This document shows positions 51,216 to 61,970 of a DNA stretch of 64,000 nt, one piece after another. The DNA comes from Romanomermis culicivorax (taxonomy: Eukaryota; Nematoda; Enoplea; Mermithida; Mermithidae). The notes under the pieces were generated by a model. The model was not told the origin of the DNA. It worked only from the letters and a program-made list of their open reading frames with translations, and did no database searches. A program made the position numbers and the translations under genes. Within the stretch, counting starts at the first letter, position 1. Each line of letters begins with the position of its first letter. Location of the stretch: NCBI GenBank assembly GCA_963922205.1, contig CAWUHX010000122.1, forward strand, positions 590,802 through 654,801, in the 5' to 3' direction.

Positions 51216-51932
51216 TTTTAATAAATAAATTTGAATAAAGAATTAATAAATAAGTAATAAATGAATAATAAATAAATAATAAAGGCATTATAAAGCAAGA
51301 AAAAAGAAATAATCAATAAATAATCAATAATACATCAATAATCAATTATAAATAAGTAATCAATAATAAATAAGCAATCAATAATAAGTAAATAATCAAT
51401 AATCAATCAATAATCAATAATAAATAAATAATCAATAATAAATAAATAAATAATAAATAATCAATAATAAATAAATAATCAATAATAAATAAATAATCAA
51501 TAATAAATAAATAATCAATAATAAATAAATAATCAATAATAAATAATCAATAATAAATAATCAATAATAAATAAATAATCAATAATAAATAAATAATCAA
51601 TAATAAATAATCAATAATAAATAAATAATCAATAATAAATAAATAATCAATAATAAATGAATAATCAATAACAAATAAATATTCCATAATAAATAACTAA
51701 TCAATAATAAATGAATAATCAATAACAAATAAATATTCAATAATAAATAAATATTCAATAATAATAAAATAATCAATAATAAATAAATAATCAATAATAA
51801 ATAAATAATCAATAATAAATATATAATCAATAAATAATAAATAAATAGTAAATAAATAATAAATAAACAATAAATAAACAATAAATAAATAATAAATAAT
51901 TAATTAATAAATAAATAATAAATAAATAATAA
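51216..51932. repeat. ATAA/CAATAATAAATAAATAAT microsatellite, left part
   Basis: About 700 bp of near-perfect AATA tetramers with a higher-order unit near 18 bp (CAATAATAAATAAATAAT). It is interrupted at 51932/51933 by the LTR element and continues at 61197. Confidence 0.9.
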
Positions 51933-52817
51933 TGTAACGTACCTGCTAAAGCAGTACTGTAAATATGTAGCATACTGTATGTAATAGACATTTATTATAT
52001 TTTCACATTTTATCGTCTCAAGGATGTCTGGGATTCACACCCAAACATTCCTACAAAATTACGTGAAGTACTTTATTTTGATCCGTTCACACCCTGGTAG
52101 CCAAATTAAGATGCCCCAATTAATTTGCACAAACGGCAGCTGTTCCCCTAGAACCTACACTAAACTACACATTCCACAGCTACCGTAATCCCCCGTAAAA
52201 ATCGTAAACAACACCTGCACACAGTAAAATACGTAGAAGCCCCGCCGTACAGTAGTCTCAAGTGTAACAGTAGCGGCGGCCCCACAAAACGTGTGTATAC
52301 AGAGAAACCGATACAGGAAGCATGCACAGAAGCACGAAGGTGTGGCCAAGCCCACCGTAGAAAGCAAGCAAAGCACAGAAAGCATACAGTACCAGAAAAG
52401 CATTAGAGAGGCGTAATTAAGAAAGCATAAAAAGCGTAGCAGGAAACGACGATTGGCGGAAGAAGATGGACTGAAGCTCGACCTCCCACAGCGCCCAGGG
52501 GGTGGCCAAAATCGCCATATAAAAGAAGAAGCAAAGCGTGATTTATTCATTCTTATTCTTGTGGTTTTTCCGTTTTGACTTCCCCGCTCGCCCCGTCTTT
52601 TTATACATTTGCAAGCGGCCGACTATTCGAAAGCAACTTAAACCGAGGCCCCCGTCCGTATTTTAATTCGAAGCGCGTTTATTGTCGACGTTCAAGCGAC
52701 CGTCGATCCCCGTTGTTTATTGTAACCGTTCGCCCGCGCCCCCGTCCCGTTATTTGTCCCCGCCGTATCAACCGATTGGTTAGAAGTAAAGTACCTCACA
52801 CAAATCTGGTCGTTACA
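51933..52817 (+). repeat. 5' LTR
   Basis: 885 bp, TGTAACG at the start and CGTTACA at the end. TATA box TATAAAAG at 52518-52525. The 131-codon antisense open frame (52155-52550) also exists in the 3' LTR, but no function is assigned. Confidence 0.95.
52518..52525 (+). promoter_or_regulatory. LTR TATA box
   Basis: TATAAAAG, about 300 bp before the LTR end; repeated in the 3' LTR at about 60898-60905. The likely core promoter of the element. Confidence 0.5.
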
Positions 52818-52822
52818 TATTT

Positions 52823-52837
52823 TGGTGACCGTACCGT
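52823..52837 (+). promoter_or_regulatory. candidate primer-binding site
   Basis: TGGTGACCGTACCGT, 5 bp after the 5' LTR, related to the site of the other element at 2925-2940. tRNA not identified. Confidence 0.4.
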
Positions 52838-53060
52838 TACGTTAACCACTGGAACTCCCTGCCCCCAATTAGGTGTACTCTTATCCGGGCGTTTAGAAGC
52901 ATTAGATAATACAGTAGTAATCATTTTCTACAGTAAGACAGTATTCGTAGAAAGCAAACTGGAAATCCCCTCCAACGAGACATTAAGCGATACATTTAAA
53001 CGAATACAGCGTGAAGCAAAAATTGAAGCATTTAAGCAGAAATCCCAATGCAAACCAAGA

Positions 53061-56000
53061 ATGACCCACCAAACGCAAGATCATTTAGGAGAAATCGTTA
53101 GAGAACAGATAAACGATTTATTTTCAGAACATTTTCGTACCCTACGCACACAATTGAATCAGAATACAGTAAACCCTACCCTAATAGACGATCTAAGAAC
53201 AGCAAACATTCGTAATAACATGGCAAACAATTTCTACGCGAAACCTACAGTATTCACGGGTGGCGTGACCCAACATTTTGGTGAATGGGACAAAAGATTA
53301 GAACAATTCATGGCACTCCAAGGCATGAAAGATACAGACGTACAGTTAAAGTTGGCATGTTTAGAAATTCATTTAGGAGGAGCCGCGTTAGCAAAATTCA
53401 AAAGTTTAGCAAATTCCGAAAACCCTCCCCACACATACGAGCAGTATAAAGTCGCATTACAGGCATTTTTCCCAAACAATAGAGATAATGAGCTACATCA
53501 ACAATTCTTACGCGAAAGAAAACAAAAGCGATCAGAAACAGTAACGGAATTCTTATTTGATCTAGAACATCTTGCAACCCTCCCCTACCCTAACTTTAAC
53601 ACAGACGCACGAGAAATGATCATAAAACCCCTCTTTGTAGAAGGCATGCAAAACGAAATCAGGGAAGCAATTAAGTATAGAAGATTCGCAACTTTAAAAG
53701 AAATGTCAGATGAAGCAGCTTACATTGAACAGCAAATTCTTAGAAACGAGTTAAAATCTAACGTCCTTCCCTTCATACCCCCAAAACCCGAGCCCATCTT
53801 TTCCCTAACCAAAAATACAGACCAACAGGATCTTTTGCATCAGTTAGAACAACAAGTAAAAGATTTACAGTTGCAGATCAAACAAAAACCTCAACAAAGT
53901 AGCTACAACAATTTCAGTAACAATACTTTCAGCAGGAACAATGCTTACAGGAACAATACCACCCCCAGGCAACCCACATGTTTCCAGTGTGGACAAATCG
54001 GACATGTAGCTCGTAATTGTAAATCAGTAGGCACCCGCAAATCATGTGAAATCTGTTTCGGTAATAATCACAGTACACGTGATTGTAAAAGCCGATGCAT
54101 CCACTGTTCCCAAACAGGACATAGATCAGATAACTGCCTTTCAAAACCCTACTCCAATTTTCAATGTTTCACATGCAAGCAGGGAGGTCATACAAGCAGG
54201 TATTGCCCAAATCAGCAGAGTCGTAATATTCAAAATTGCATTGAGTACAGGCAACCCCAACCCCTCATGGACATTGATGACCCCCCATTTTACTCAAAAT
54301 TACCCGCCATAACTAACGGCCCTCAGACTACTTTAGGAACTATCATGCCCAACACCCACCGCTGTAGTGACGAATACGTCCTTGATCTGGACGTACCCGA
54401 TTGGTGCGCCATGTCACCACCCCCCACGCCTGAAGCCGCAAAGATCGAAAAATTGCCGCCCACCATCCCCGTAGGCTACAAGATCCCCCGAAAGCAAGAC
54501 ACTATGCCGCCCACCGCCCCCGAAACCCCGTCAAAAACAGGCCGCAACTTGTTATCCCTTCTCCATGGCCTGACCCCCGAACCCTACCAATTCGGCCCCC
54601 GCCAAACACTTCTACCGACCCCCACAAGTAAGCAAGTCCAAACCCCATCCCATAACTCAACTTCTAAAGTTTTACAGAACGTTCAGATTGCAAACCGGCC
54701 ACCCCCCCAGCGCAAAACCGCAAAACGACAACACCAAAAGCCCCAACACCAAACTGGCCACAACGAAAAAACACAGTGCCCCGCCGCCTCCACTAAAACA
54801 TTCTATTGGCCGATGTTTTGTATTTTTCTTTGTATAATAATCCCCACATCGTATAGTGCCCAATTTCAGATGTGTGGAACTTCATTGAGCGGTCACTCAG
54901 TCAGCATACCAAAACTTGTATCATGCATGCCCCCTTCCACAGTAGACAAACCCGTACAAACATTCGGAAAAATCTATATCCCCTCCACTAAGCCCCACAT
55001 TACAGATGCATACAAATGCAGTGTTCGCAAACGCAAAATTTGTACTAATACAGGATTTTTCGGATCAAAAGGTATTGTCTTCGACCAAACCGAAATGCAA
55101 AATCTAACCTCACATGTTTGTAAGGCAATCGTTATAGACAAAGAACACAACGGTCAAAAATTATACGAAACCCAACCAGGATTTTGGTCAACAAACAACT
55201 CCCTAAGCGTAGAATACACATGGTGTTGTACAGACCATTGTACCTCGGTCACTAACGTCATCATAGAAATAGGACAAATAGCATCTTGGAATGGAAAATC
55301 TATGACAGGTACATTAGGCGACCTAGGGTCATGCAAACCAACATCAGGTCATTGTGTCACATCCGACGGATCCATTATCTGGAACGAAACAGCATTTGAA
55401 AACTTATGCCCCTTCGAATACAAAAATACACATCCCATAAAACTCACGCCAACCCACATGATAATAGAAGAGCTACAAGGTGCATTTTCGGTTAAAAACA
55501 CACTCTTTTCAAACCCCAATTGCCCAGAAATCCAAGACAGCATCCTAACCGAACAAGGCATTATCGTACAATTAGACAAAAGCACACCACATCGCAACGC
55601 ATTTTTAACCCCAAAAACCAACAAAACTCATACTACATTATACGATTTTGATGATTTTGAACCCATCAATGCAAAACTAAACTATCTAGCAGACAAAATA
55701 CAGGAATTCGAAATTCAAAATTTCAAAAATGTATGGAATGAATTATGCAGACAGGCACAGCGTCACCTTGATTTCGTATGGCAAGTTTTACGTCTTGATG
55801 CAACCCTTGGAGCGCGTGCATTCCTACAGCGCACGGACATAATAGCAGAATTCACAGGAGAAGCCCTCACAGTCTGGCCCTGCAAGCAGGTAAACGCATC
55901 CAAAGTCTTTTACAACCACAAAATCAACCAAACATGCTACAAACTTTTGCCCATTCTCGTAGGAACTGAACTCATGTTTTCAAATCCAGGAGGCAACGAT

Positions 56001-56696
56001 TTGACCCCTTTCTCACAAACCGTTGACTGCCATCACATGCATGTAGCCCTTTACAAACAGAAAAATACATGGGTCAGTGAAACAGGATCCCCGCATGTCA
56101 CAAATTTACCTTTAGAAATGGTCTGGAACCAAAATTTCTCCCTTTTTCATTTTAATACACCCGCCATTTTTCATGATCAACTTGCAACCATTCCAACCAA
56201 CTTACTCTTTTTGAAACAATACATTTACAAAACTCACGCACTCGAAAACGTTGTCCAAAAACTCGTCAATTACACCGCCCAAATGTCTCTCAATTCCGAT
56301 ACAGTTTACAACATGATCTCAGGCACTGGCCAAGCACTCGGAAATACACTCTCTGGCGCCGGTCAAGGCATAGAACATGTAATAACTGGTACCACCCAAA
56401 GTCTCACGGACGGATTAAACATTTTACTCAAAGGACCCCTGCAAATCATTATCAATCTCGCCGTTATTACTGTAGTTATTGCAGGCGTCTTTTATTCATT
56501 TCTCGTTCTTCGAAAATATTTCCCCTCCCCAGAGCATCAGGTCACACATGAACATGCGTATGAAATACCATCAAACAACAGACATTTACATGAGACCATT
56601 CCCCCATCATTCGGCCATGCTCTTTTAGAATTAGCTAATCGTTGTGGGGCACAAACACAGCAGAAATACGTCCTTGTCGATATTGATACCCCCTGA
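53061..56696 (+). CDS. Gag and envelope-like glycoprotein in one frame
   Basis: The frame is open from within the LTR; the first ATG after the LTR is 53061, giving 1211 residues to TGA at 56694-56696. About 60-240 form a retrotransposon Gag core (LEIHLGGAALAKFKSL). Residues 307-382 hold four perfect CCHC knuckles (C-x2-C-x4-H-x4-C, at 53979, 54045, 54096, 54165). About 400-580 are a Pro-rich linker. From residue 585 a hydrophobic signal-like segment (MFCIFLCIIIPTSYSA) opens a Cys-rich, sequon-bearing domain (with CCTDHC), ending in a transmembrane helix near 1129-1151 (INLAVITVVIAGVFYSFLVL) and a 60-residue tail. That is the layout of a membrane glycoprotein. Envelopes captured by nematode LTR elements are known, but I cannot assign this one to a viral family. 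Host processing and any splice that would express env alone are unknown. Confidence 0.85.
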   Translation: MTHQTQDHLGEIVREQINDLFSEHFRTLRTQLNQNTVNPTLIDDLRTANIRNNMANNFYAKPTVFTGGVTQHFGEWDKRLEQFMALQGMKDTDVQLKLACLEIHLGGAALAKFKSLANSENPPHTYEQYKVALQAFFPNNRDNELHQQFLRERKQKRSETVTEFLFDLEHLATLPYPNFNTDAREMIIKPLFVEGMQNEIREAIKYRRFATLKEMSDEAAYIEQQILRNELKSNVLPFIPPKPEPIFSLTKNTDQQDLLHQLEQQVKDLQLQIKQKPQQSSYNNFSNNTFSRNNAYRNNTTPRQPTCFQCGQIGHVARNCKSVGTRKSCEICFGNNHSTRDCKSRCIHCSQTGHRSDNCLSKPYSNFQCFTCKQGGHTSRYCPNQQSRNIQNCIEYRQPQPLMDIDDPPFYSKLPAITNGPQTTLGTIMPNTHRCSDEYVLDLDVPDWCAMSPPPTPEAAKIEKLPPTIPVGYKIPRKQDTMPPTAPETPSKTGRNLLSLLHGLTPEPYQFGPRQTLLPTPTSKQVQTPSHNSTSKVLQNVQIANRPPPQRKTAKRQHQKPQHQTGHNEKTQCPAASTKTFYWPMFCIFLCIIIPTSYSAQFQMCGTSLSGHSVSIPKLVSCMPPSTVDKPVQTFGKIYIPSTKPHITDAYKCSVRKRKICTNTGFFGSKGIVFDQTEMQNLTSHVCKAIVIDKEHNGQKLYETQPGFWSTNNSLSVEYTWCCTDHCTSVTNVIIEIGQIASWNGKSMTGTLGDLGSCKPTSGHCVTSDGSIIWNETAFENLCPFEYKNTHPIKLTPTHMIIEELQGAFSVKNTLFSNPNCPEIQDSILTEQGIIVQLDKSTPHRNAFLTPKTNKTHTTLYDFDDFEPINAKLNYLADKIQEFEIQNFKNVWNELCRQAQRHLDFVWQVLRLDATLGARAFLQRTDIIAEFTGEALTVWPCKQVNASKVFYNHKINQTCYKLLPILVGTELMFSNPGGNDLTPFSQTVDCHHMHVALYKQKNTWVSETGSPHVTNLPLEMVWNQNFSLFHFNTPAIFHDQLATIPTNLLFLKQYIYKTHALENVVQKLVNYTAQMSLNSDTVYNMISGTGQALGNTLSGAGQGIEHVITGTTQSLTDGLNILLKGPLQIIINLAVITVVIAGVFYSFLVLRKYFPSPEHQVTHEHAYEIPSNNRHLHETIPPSFGHALLELANRCGAQTQQKYVLVDIDTP

Positions 56697-59600
56697 ACCC
56701 CTGCAATCGAACTCATTAATCAAATTCAGCAATCTGCATCAAACAAGCCACCCCAGAATGTACCTGAAAAACATACCCCTCACATCCGGATTACACTTAA
56801 CGGCAAATTAATGACAAAAGGCATGATCGACACTGGTGCAGTTTACTCACTCATTGATTCCCGAATCGCTCAACTTTTACAGTTAGACATGAAACCCCCG
56901 CTAGTCCAAGCAAAAGCAGCAAATAATCTTGGGATTCACTTTGTAGGGACCACTTTTGTCACAGTGACAGCCCAAACAATCCAGGAAACAATCATGGTCC
57001 ATGTCCAAAAAGATTGCACAGCAGACATCTTTCTAGGCAAAAACTTTCTCAGTCGATTTTTGGAATACACTATCAACAACCAAAAATCACAGGTCAAATT
57101 TGGTAATGTTATACTACCTTGTGATGGCCTAGAATATAGCCCTCTTTCAACTCGTGGTGGAACTTATTTGGATGAGAAATTAGAATTACCACCCCGTACA
57201 GTAACCGAATTTACTGTCCCCTTGCCCAAATTGTACTTGCAGGTCAAACAGCTTGAATTCACCCCAAAACCCAAACAGAATCCCAAAGTCCATTTCGCAG
57301 CTTGTATCTCTGAAAACCAAAACAGTCGCATACGCATATCAGTCCTAAACACACAAGAAACAGCTCAAATTCTTTATCCTGGAACATGCATTGGTACAGT
57401 CTCCTGTTACATCCCGAAACAAAATACTCCCGCTAATGTAACCCCTTCCACGCAAAACCAGCCCAACCGTTTTGATACATTCACGTGGTTAAAAGAAAAT
57501 GTTAATTTAACCTCCAGTGACCTCACAGAAGCAGAAAAAACGCAACTCCTACGCGCCCTATCGAAGTATCCCACATTATATGCTAAATCCAAAATGGATG
57601 TAGGTAGAACCACCCTCGTTTCACATACAATTGACACCAATAGCTCCCAACCGGTACGTAGACAACTTTATCGGACTTCCCCAAAAGAAAAGCAAATCAT
57701 ACAAGCAGAAGTTGAGCAACTCGCAGCAGCAGGTGTCATAAGCCAAAGCAATTCCCCATGGTGTACCAACACAGTTTTAGTCCCCAAAAAAGATGGAGGC
57801 CATCGTTTATGCATTGATTTTAGAGGCCTCAACAAAGTCACCAAAAAAGATACCTACCCCTTACCCCGCATAGACGAAATTCTAGACACCCTCCGTGGAA
57901 TGAAATATTTTACGTCCCTTGACCAATCCAACGCATACTATTCCATTCCCATAGCACAAGCAGACAGAGAAAAAACGGCCTTTAACTGCTCAGCCGGCCA
58001 GTATCAATTCAACTACCTCCCCTTCAGTCTCACCAATGCCCCAGCCACATTCCAAAGATTAATGGATGTTATTCTTTTGGGTCTGCAATGGAACACATGC
58101 CTTGTATATCTCGACGATGTTTTAGTATTCGCAGACTCCCATGCCCAAATGCTGGAACGTTTAGACACTATTCTTGCCCGATTCTCACAAGCAGGCCTTA
58201 AGCTAAACATACAAAAATGCAAATTCTGCCAGCCCCAAGTCCAATACTAAGGCCACGTCATTTCTCAGCAAGGCATTTCACCAGATCCCCATAAGGTACA
58301 GGCCATTTATGACATACCCACACCCAAAAGCTCAAAAGAAGTTAAGTCATTCCTTGGCCTACCCTCATATTATCGCAGATTCATCCCAAATTGCTCCCAA
58401 GTTTCTAGCCCACTCACATCGCTACTCAAAAAGAATTCCGAATTTTCCTGAGGCCCCGAACAGCAAAATGCATTCACTAAGCTAAAAGAATTACTCATTC
58501 ATGCCCAAATACTGCAGCACCCCGATTTCACAAAACCGTTTATCCTGCAAACCGACGCCTCAAAACTCGGAATCGGCGCCATTCTCAGCCAGCTGGATAG
58601 TAAAGGTCAGGATCGCCCCATTGCTTTTGGGAGCCGCACATTGAAACCCGCAGAACGCAACTATCCGATCACTGAGTTAGAAACCCTTGCAGTAGTCGAA
58701 TTTGTCAAGTATTTCCGCCCCTATCTTTTCCAGCAACATGTTATCGTACACACTGACCACACAGCAGTTCAGGCAGTCTTACAAAAGGAAAACCGGTCCC
58801 CTCTCATTGCCCGTTGGGGATTAGCCCTCTCTGGTATTCAGCTAGACATTCGACCTAAGAAAGGCACTGCTAACCGCAACGCAGATGCAGTTTCTCGATT
58901 CCCCTCACAGACAGCAAAGCAATCCTTTGACATTGAGCAATTAGAAACCCGTCCCGAAATATCAACTATCAATTCAGTTTTGGAAGCTGAAGCAACTGAA
59001 CAAGAAGAGCAACAGAAAAACTTTGCCGAACTGCAACGCACTGATCCAACTGTCAAAAGTATTTTAGCAAAAATCGCCCAAAAACACCCCCTTACCCTTA
59101 TCAAATTTGCAGTGCATCAAAACATTCTCTTCCGTATAGTCGACAGACAGGCAAAACTATACATTCCCAAGTCACAAGTCCAGCATCTCATCGCCTCACA
59201 TCATGACAGCAAGTTCACAGGCCATTTTGCGGCCAGGAAAACTTTACACTTGCTCAGACAGAAATATTTTTGGCCCCAAATGAGCCGGGATATCAAACAT
59301 TACTGCAAAACTTGTCACCCTTGCCAGACACAGAAAGCCCTCCGACACAAAGTGCATGCAAACTTGGTACCAATTCAGCCGACTGGCCCATTTGATAGAG
59401 TCGGTGTTGATTGCATGGGACCGTTACCCCTCACTGAAGACGGCAACCGATTCATTGTCGTTTTCATCGATTATTTCACAGAGTATGTAGAGGCATTCCC
59501 GACCCCTGACATCACTGCAGCCACTATTGCCAAGCTATTCGTAACCAAAATTGTTTGTCGTCATGGGTCCCCAAAAATCATCCATTGTGATCATGGCACC

Positions 59601-60281
59601 GATTTCGTATCCGATCTTTTCTCACGGATCACCAGTTTATGCAACACTCAGAAAATTCATACCACCCCATACCATCCTATTGCCAATGGGGAAGTTGAGC
59701 ATTGCAACCAAACCTTAGCCACCTGTATCCGCATGTACATCAATTCAAACCACACTGATTGGGATACTTATCTCCCGTATGCCGTTTTTTCGATCAACAT
59801 CCATAAAAATGATAGCACATCATATCCCCCATTTGAATTACTCAACGGTAGACAAGCTAATCTGCCGTCAGATGCAGCTTTAAATTTTTTCCCCACGTCC
59901 TACATGGTTGACTTAGACGATTACGCCCTTCGTGTAAAATCGCATTTCACAGAAGCACTCTCAACCGTGCAGAAAAGTTTGCAAAAAGCCCAAGCCCACT
60001 ATACCCGTCAGTATAACAAGCATGCTCAGAACATACATTACAAGGCAGGTGATCTTATTCTCTACAAAAATCATTCGTGTAAACAAGGGCTGACTCCCAA
60101 ATTCCTCCCTCGCCAGAACGGGCCCTATACAGTTACAAATTTCATGTACCCCAAGGTTACACTTAAACACCCCCATAAGAATATTACATTTACGGTGCAT
60201 GTAAACGAGACAACCCCTTTCTACCCTCGAACAGCAACTATCGAATCTACCCCCACCCCTCCCCAACCTCGAAAGCCTTGA
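56697..60281 (+). pseudogene. pol (protease, reverse transcriptase, RNase H, integrase) with two internal stops
   Basis: Same frame as Gag-Env, beginning straight after its TGA. Protease: IDTGAVYSLID at about 56826. Reverse transcriptase about 57640-58250, with catalytic YLDD at 58107-58118. RNase H about 58540-58910 (QTDASKLGIGAILS, ELETLAVV, HTDHTAVQAVL). Integrase: HHCC zinc-binding region about 59200-59330 and a D,D-35-E core (Asp 59409, Asp 59589, Glu 59697), then a basic C-terminal part to TGA 60279-60281. Breaks: TAA at 58248-58250, just after the RT palm, and TGA at 58449-58451, before RNase H. The rest is open, so decay is slight. The first usable Met is 56811; how pol is translated past the TGA at 56694 is unknown. 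Confidence 0.9.
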
Positions 60282-60299
60282 ATGAGGACGTTCAACTCC

Positions 60300-60312
60300 G
60301 GAAGGAGGAAAA
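60300..60312 (+). promoter_or_regulatory. polypurine tract
   Basis: GGAAGGAGGAAAA lies directly against the 3' LTR; this is the usual site of plus-strand DNA priming in LTR elements. Confidence 0.8.
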
Positions 60313-61196
60313 TGTAACGTACCTGCTAAAGCAGTACTGTAAATATGTAGTATACTGTATGTAATAGACATTTATTTTATTTTCACATTTTATCGTCTCA
60401 AGGATGTCTGGGATTCACACCCAAACATTCCTACAAAATTACGTGAAGTACTTTATTTTGATCCGTTCACACCCCGGTAGCCCAATTAAGATGCCCCAAT
60501 TAATTTGCACAAACGGCAGCTGTTCCCCTAGAACCTACACTAAACTACACATTCCACATCTACCGTAATCCCCCGTAAAAATCGTTAACAACACCTGCAC
60601 ACAGTAAAATACGTAGAAGCCCCGCCGTACAGTAGTCTCAAGTGTAACAGTAGCGGCGGCCCCACAAAACGTGTGTATACAGAGAAACCGATACAGGAAG
60701 CATGCACAGAAGCACGAAGGTGTGGCCAAGCCCACCGTAGAAAGCAAGCAAAGCACAGAAAGCATACAGTACCAGAAAAGCATTAGAGAGGCGTAATTAA
60801 GAAAGCATAAAAAGCGTAGCAGGAAACGACGATTGGCGGAAGAAGATGGACGGAAGCTCGACCTTCTGCAGCGCCCAGGGAGTGGCCAAAATCGCCGTAT
60901 AAAAGAAGAAGCAAAGCGTGATTTATTCATTCTTATTCTTGTGGTTTTTCCGTTTTGACTTCCGCGCTCGCCCCGTCTTTTTATACATTTGCAAGCGGCC
61001 GACTATTCGAAAGCAACTTAAACCGAGGCCCTGTCCGTATTTTAATTCGAAGCGCGTTTATTGTCGACGTTCAAGCGACCGTCGATCCCCGTTGTTTATT
61101 GTAACCGTTCGCCCGCGCCCCCGTCCCGTTATTTGTCCCCGCCGTATCAACCGATTGGTTAGAAGTAAAGTACCTCACACAAATCTGGTCGTTACA
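60313..61196 (+). repeat. 3' LTR
   Basis: 884 bp, same TGTAACG/CGTTACA ends as the 5' copy, with about 14 substitutions and one indel by manual comparison (for example ATATAAAAG versus GTATAAAAG context, GCCCCCGT versus GCCCTGT). Confidence 0.95.
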
Positions 61197-61505
61197 ATAA
61201 ATAAATAATACATTAATAATAAATAAATCATAAATAAATAATTGATAAATAATAAATAAACGATAAATAAATAATAAATAAATAATAAATAAATAATAAA
61301 TAAATAATAAATAAATAATGAATAAATAATAAATAAATAGTAAATAAATAATAAATAAATAGTAAATAAATAATAAATAAATAATAAATAAATCATAAAT
61401 AAGTAATTAATAAAAAATAAATAAATAATTAATAAATAAAAAAATAAATAAATAATTAATAAATAAAAAATAATAAATAAATAATAAATAATATATGAAT
61501 TAAAT
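61197..61505. repeat. ATAA microsatellite, right part
   Basis: Continuation of the AATA-tetramer tract interrupted by the LTR element; more uniform tetramers than the left part. Confidence 0.9.
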
Positions 61506-61524
61506 AGAAAAATTAAAATTTTGT

Positions 61525-61970
61525 GGATTATAATCTGAACTCCAAGGTCTCAAATTTCTGTAACTGTTGATCTGAAATTCGCAAAATTCTGAAGTTTGGC
61601 GTATTTTGGAAATGCTGACCCCAAATTTGGTGGTGTTTGACATTGATCCGTATTTCGAAAAATGCTCGATACTTGGTGAAGTTTATTGATGCTGATAATA
61701 ATTTTCAAAAACTCTGCGAATGATGTTGATCCCAAAGTCGGAAAATTCTGTGAATACTATTTGGAATGTGCGAAGTTACGTGGATATTGACCTAAACCCG
61801 CAAAAGTCTTTGATTGATGAAATATTTGAAAAATTCTGCTGATCCATAATGAATTTCCGAAATCATGTAAATGCTGATTGAAAATTCATGAATTATTTCG
61901 ATGAATTATTATCCGAGATTGAAAGTTTCTGCAGCTGTACATTCGAAATTTGGAAAATGATATGAATGAG
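61525..61970. repeat. degenerate minisatellite, right part
   Basis: Loose 30-60 bp units such as TGTTGATCTGAAATTCGCAA, GATGTTGATCCCAAAGTCGG and AATGCTGACCCCAAATTTGG, with AAAATTCTG between. Same family as 51090-51215. Confidence 0.5.

Larger units (their letters stand above)
51933..61196 (+). mobile_element. nearly complete Gypsy-like LTR retrotransposon with gag-env-pol order
   Basis: 9264 bp: 5' LTR 51933-52817, candidate primer site 52823-52837, Gag-Env frame 53061-56696, pol 56697-60281, polypurine tract 60300-60312, 3' LTR 60313-61196. Flanked by ATAA on both sides (51929-51932, 61197-61200), a 4-bp target duplication inside an ATAA repeat and therefore ambiguous. By eye the LTRs differ at about 14 positions plus one indel in 885 bp, so the insertion is fairly recent. 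pol order PR-RT-RH-IN is Gypsy-type. The envelope-like domain sits between Gag and protease; nothing but 31 bp and the LTR follows integrase. Two in-frame stops in pol make this copy defective. Confidence 0.93.

Noticed and set aside
51597..51881. 95-codon frame of I, Y, L repeats on the minus strand
   Set aside because: Translation of the ATAA microsatellite.
52575..53060. Upstream extension of the Gag frame into the 5' LTR
   Set aside because: The frame is open but has no ATG before 53061, and the first part is LTR sequence also present downstream of pol.
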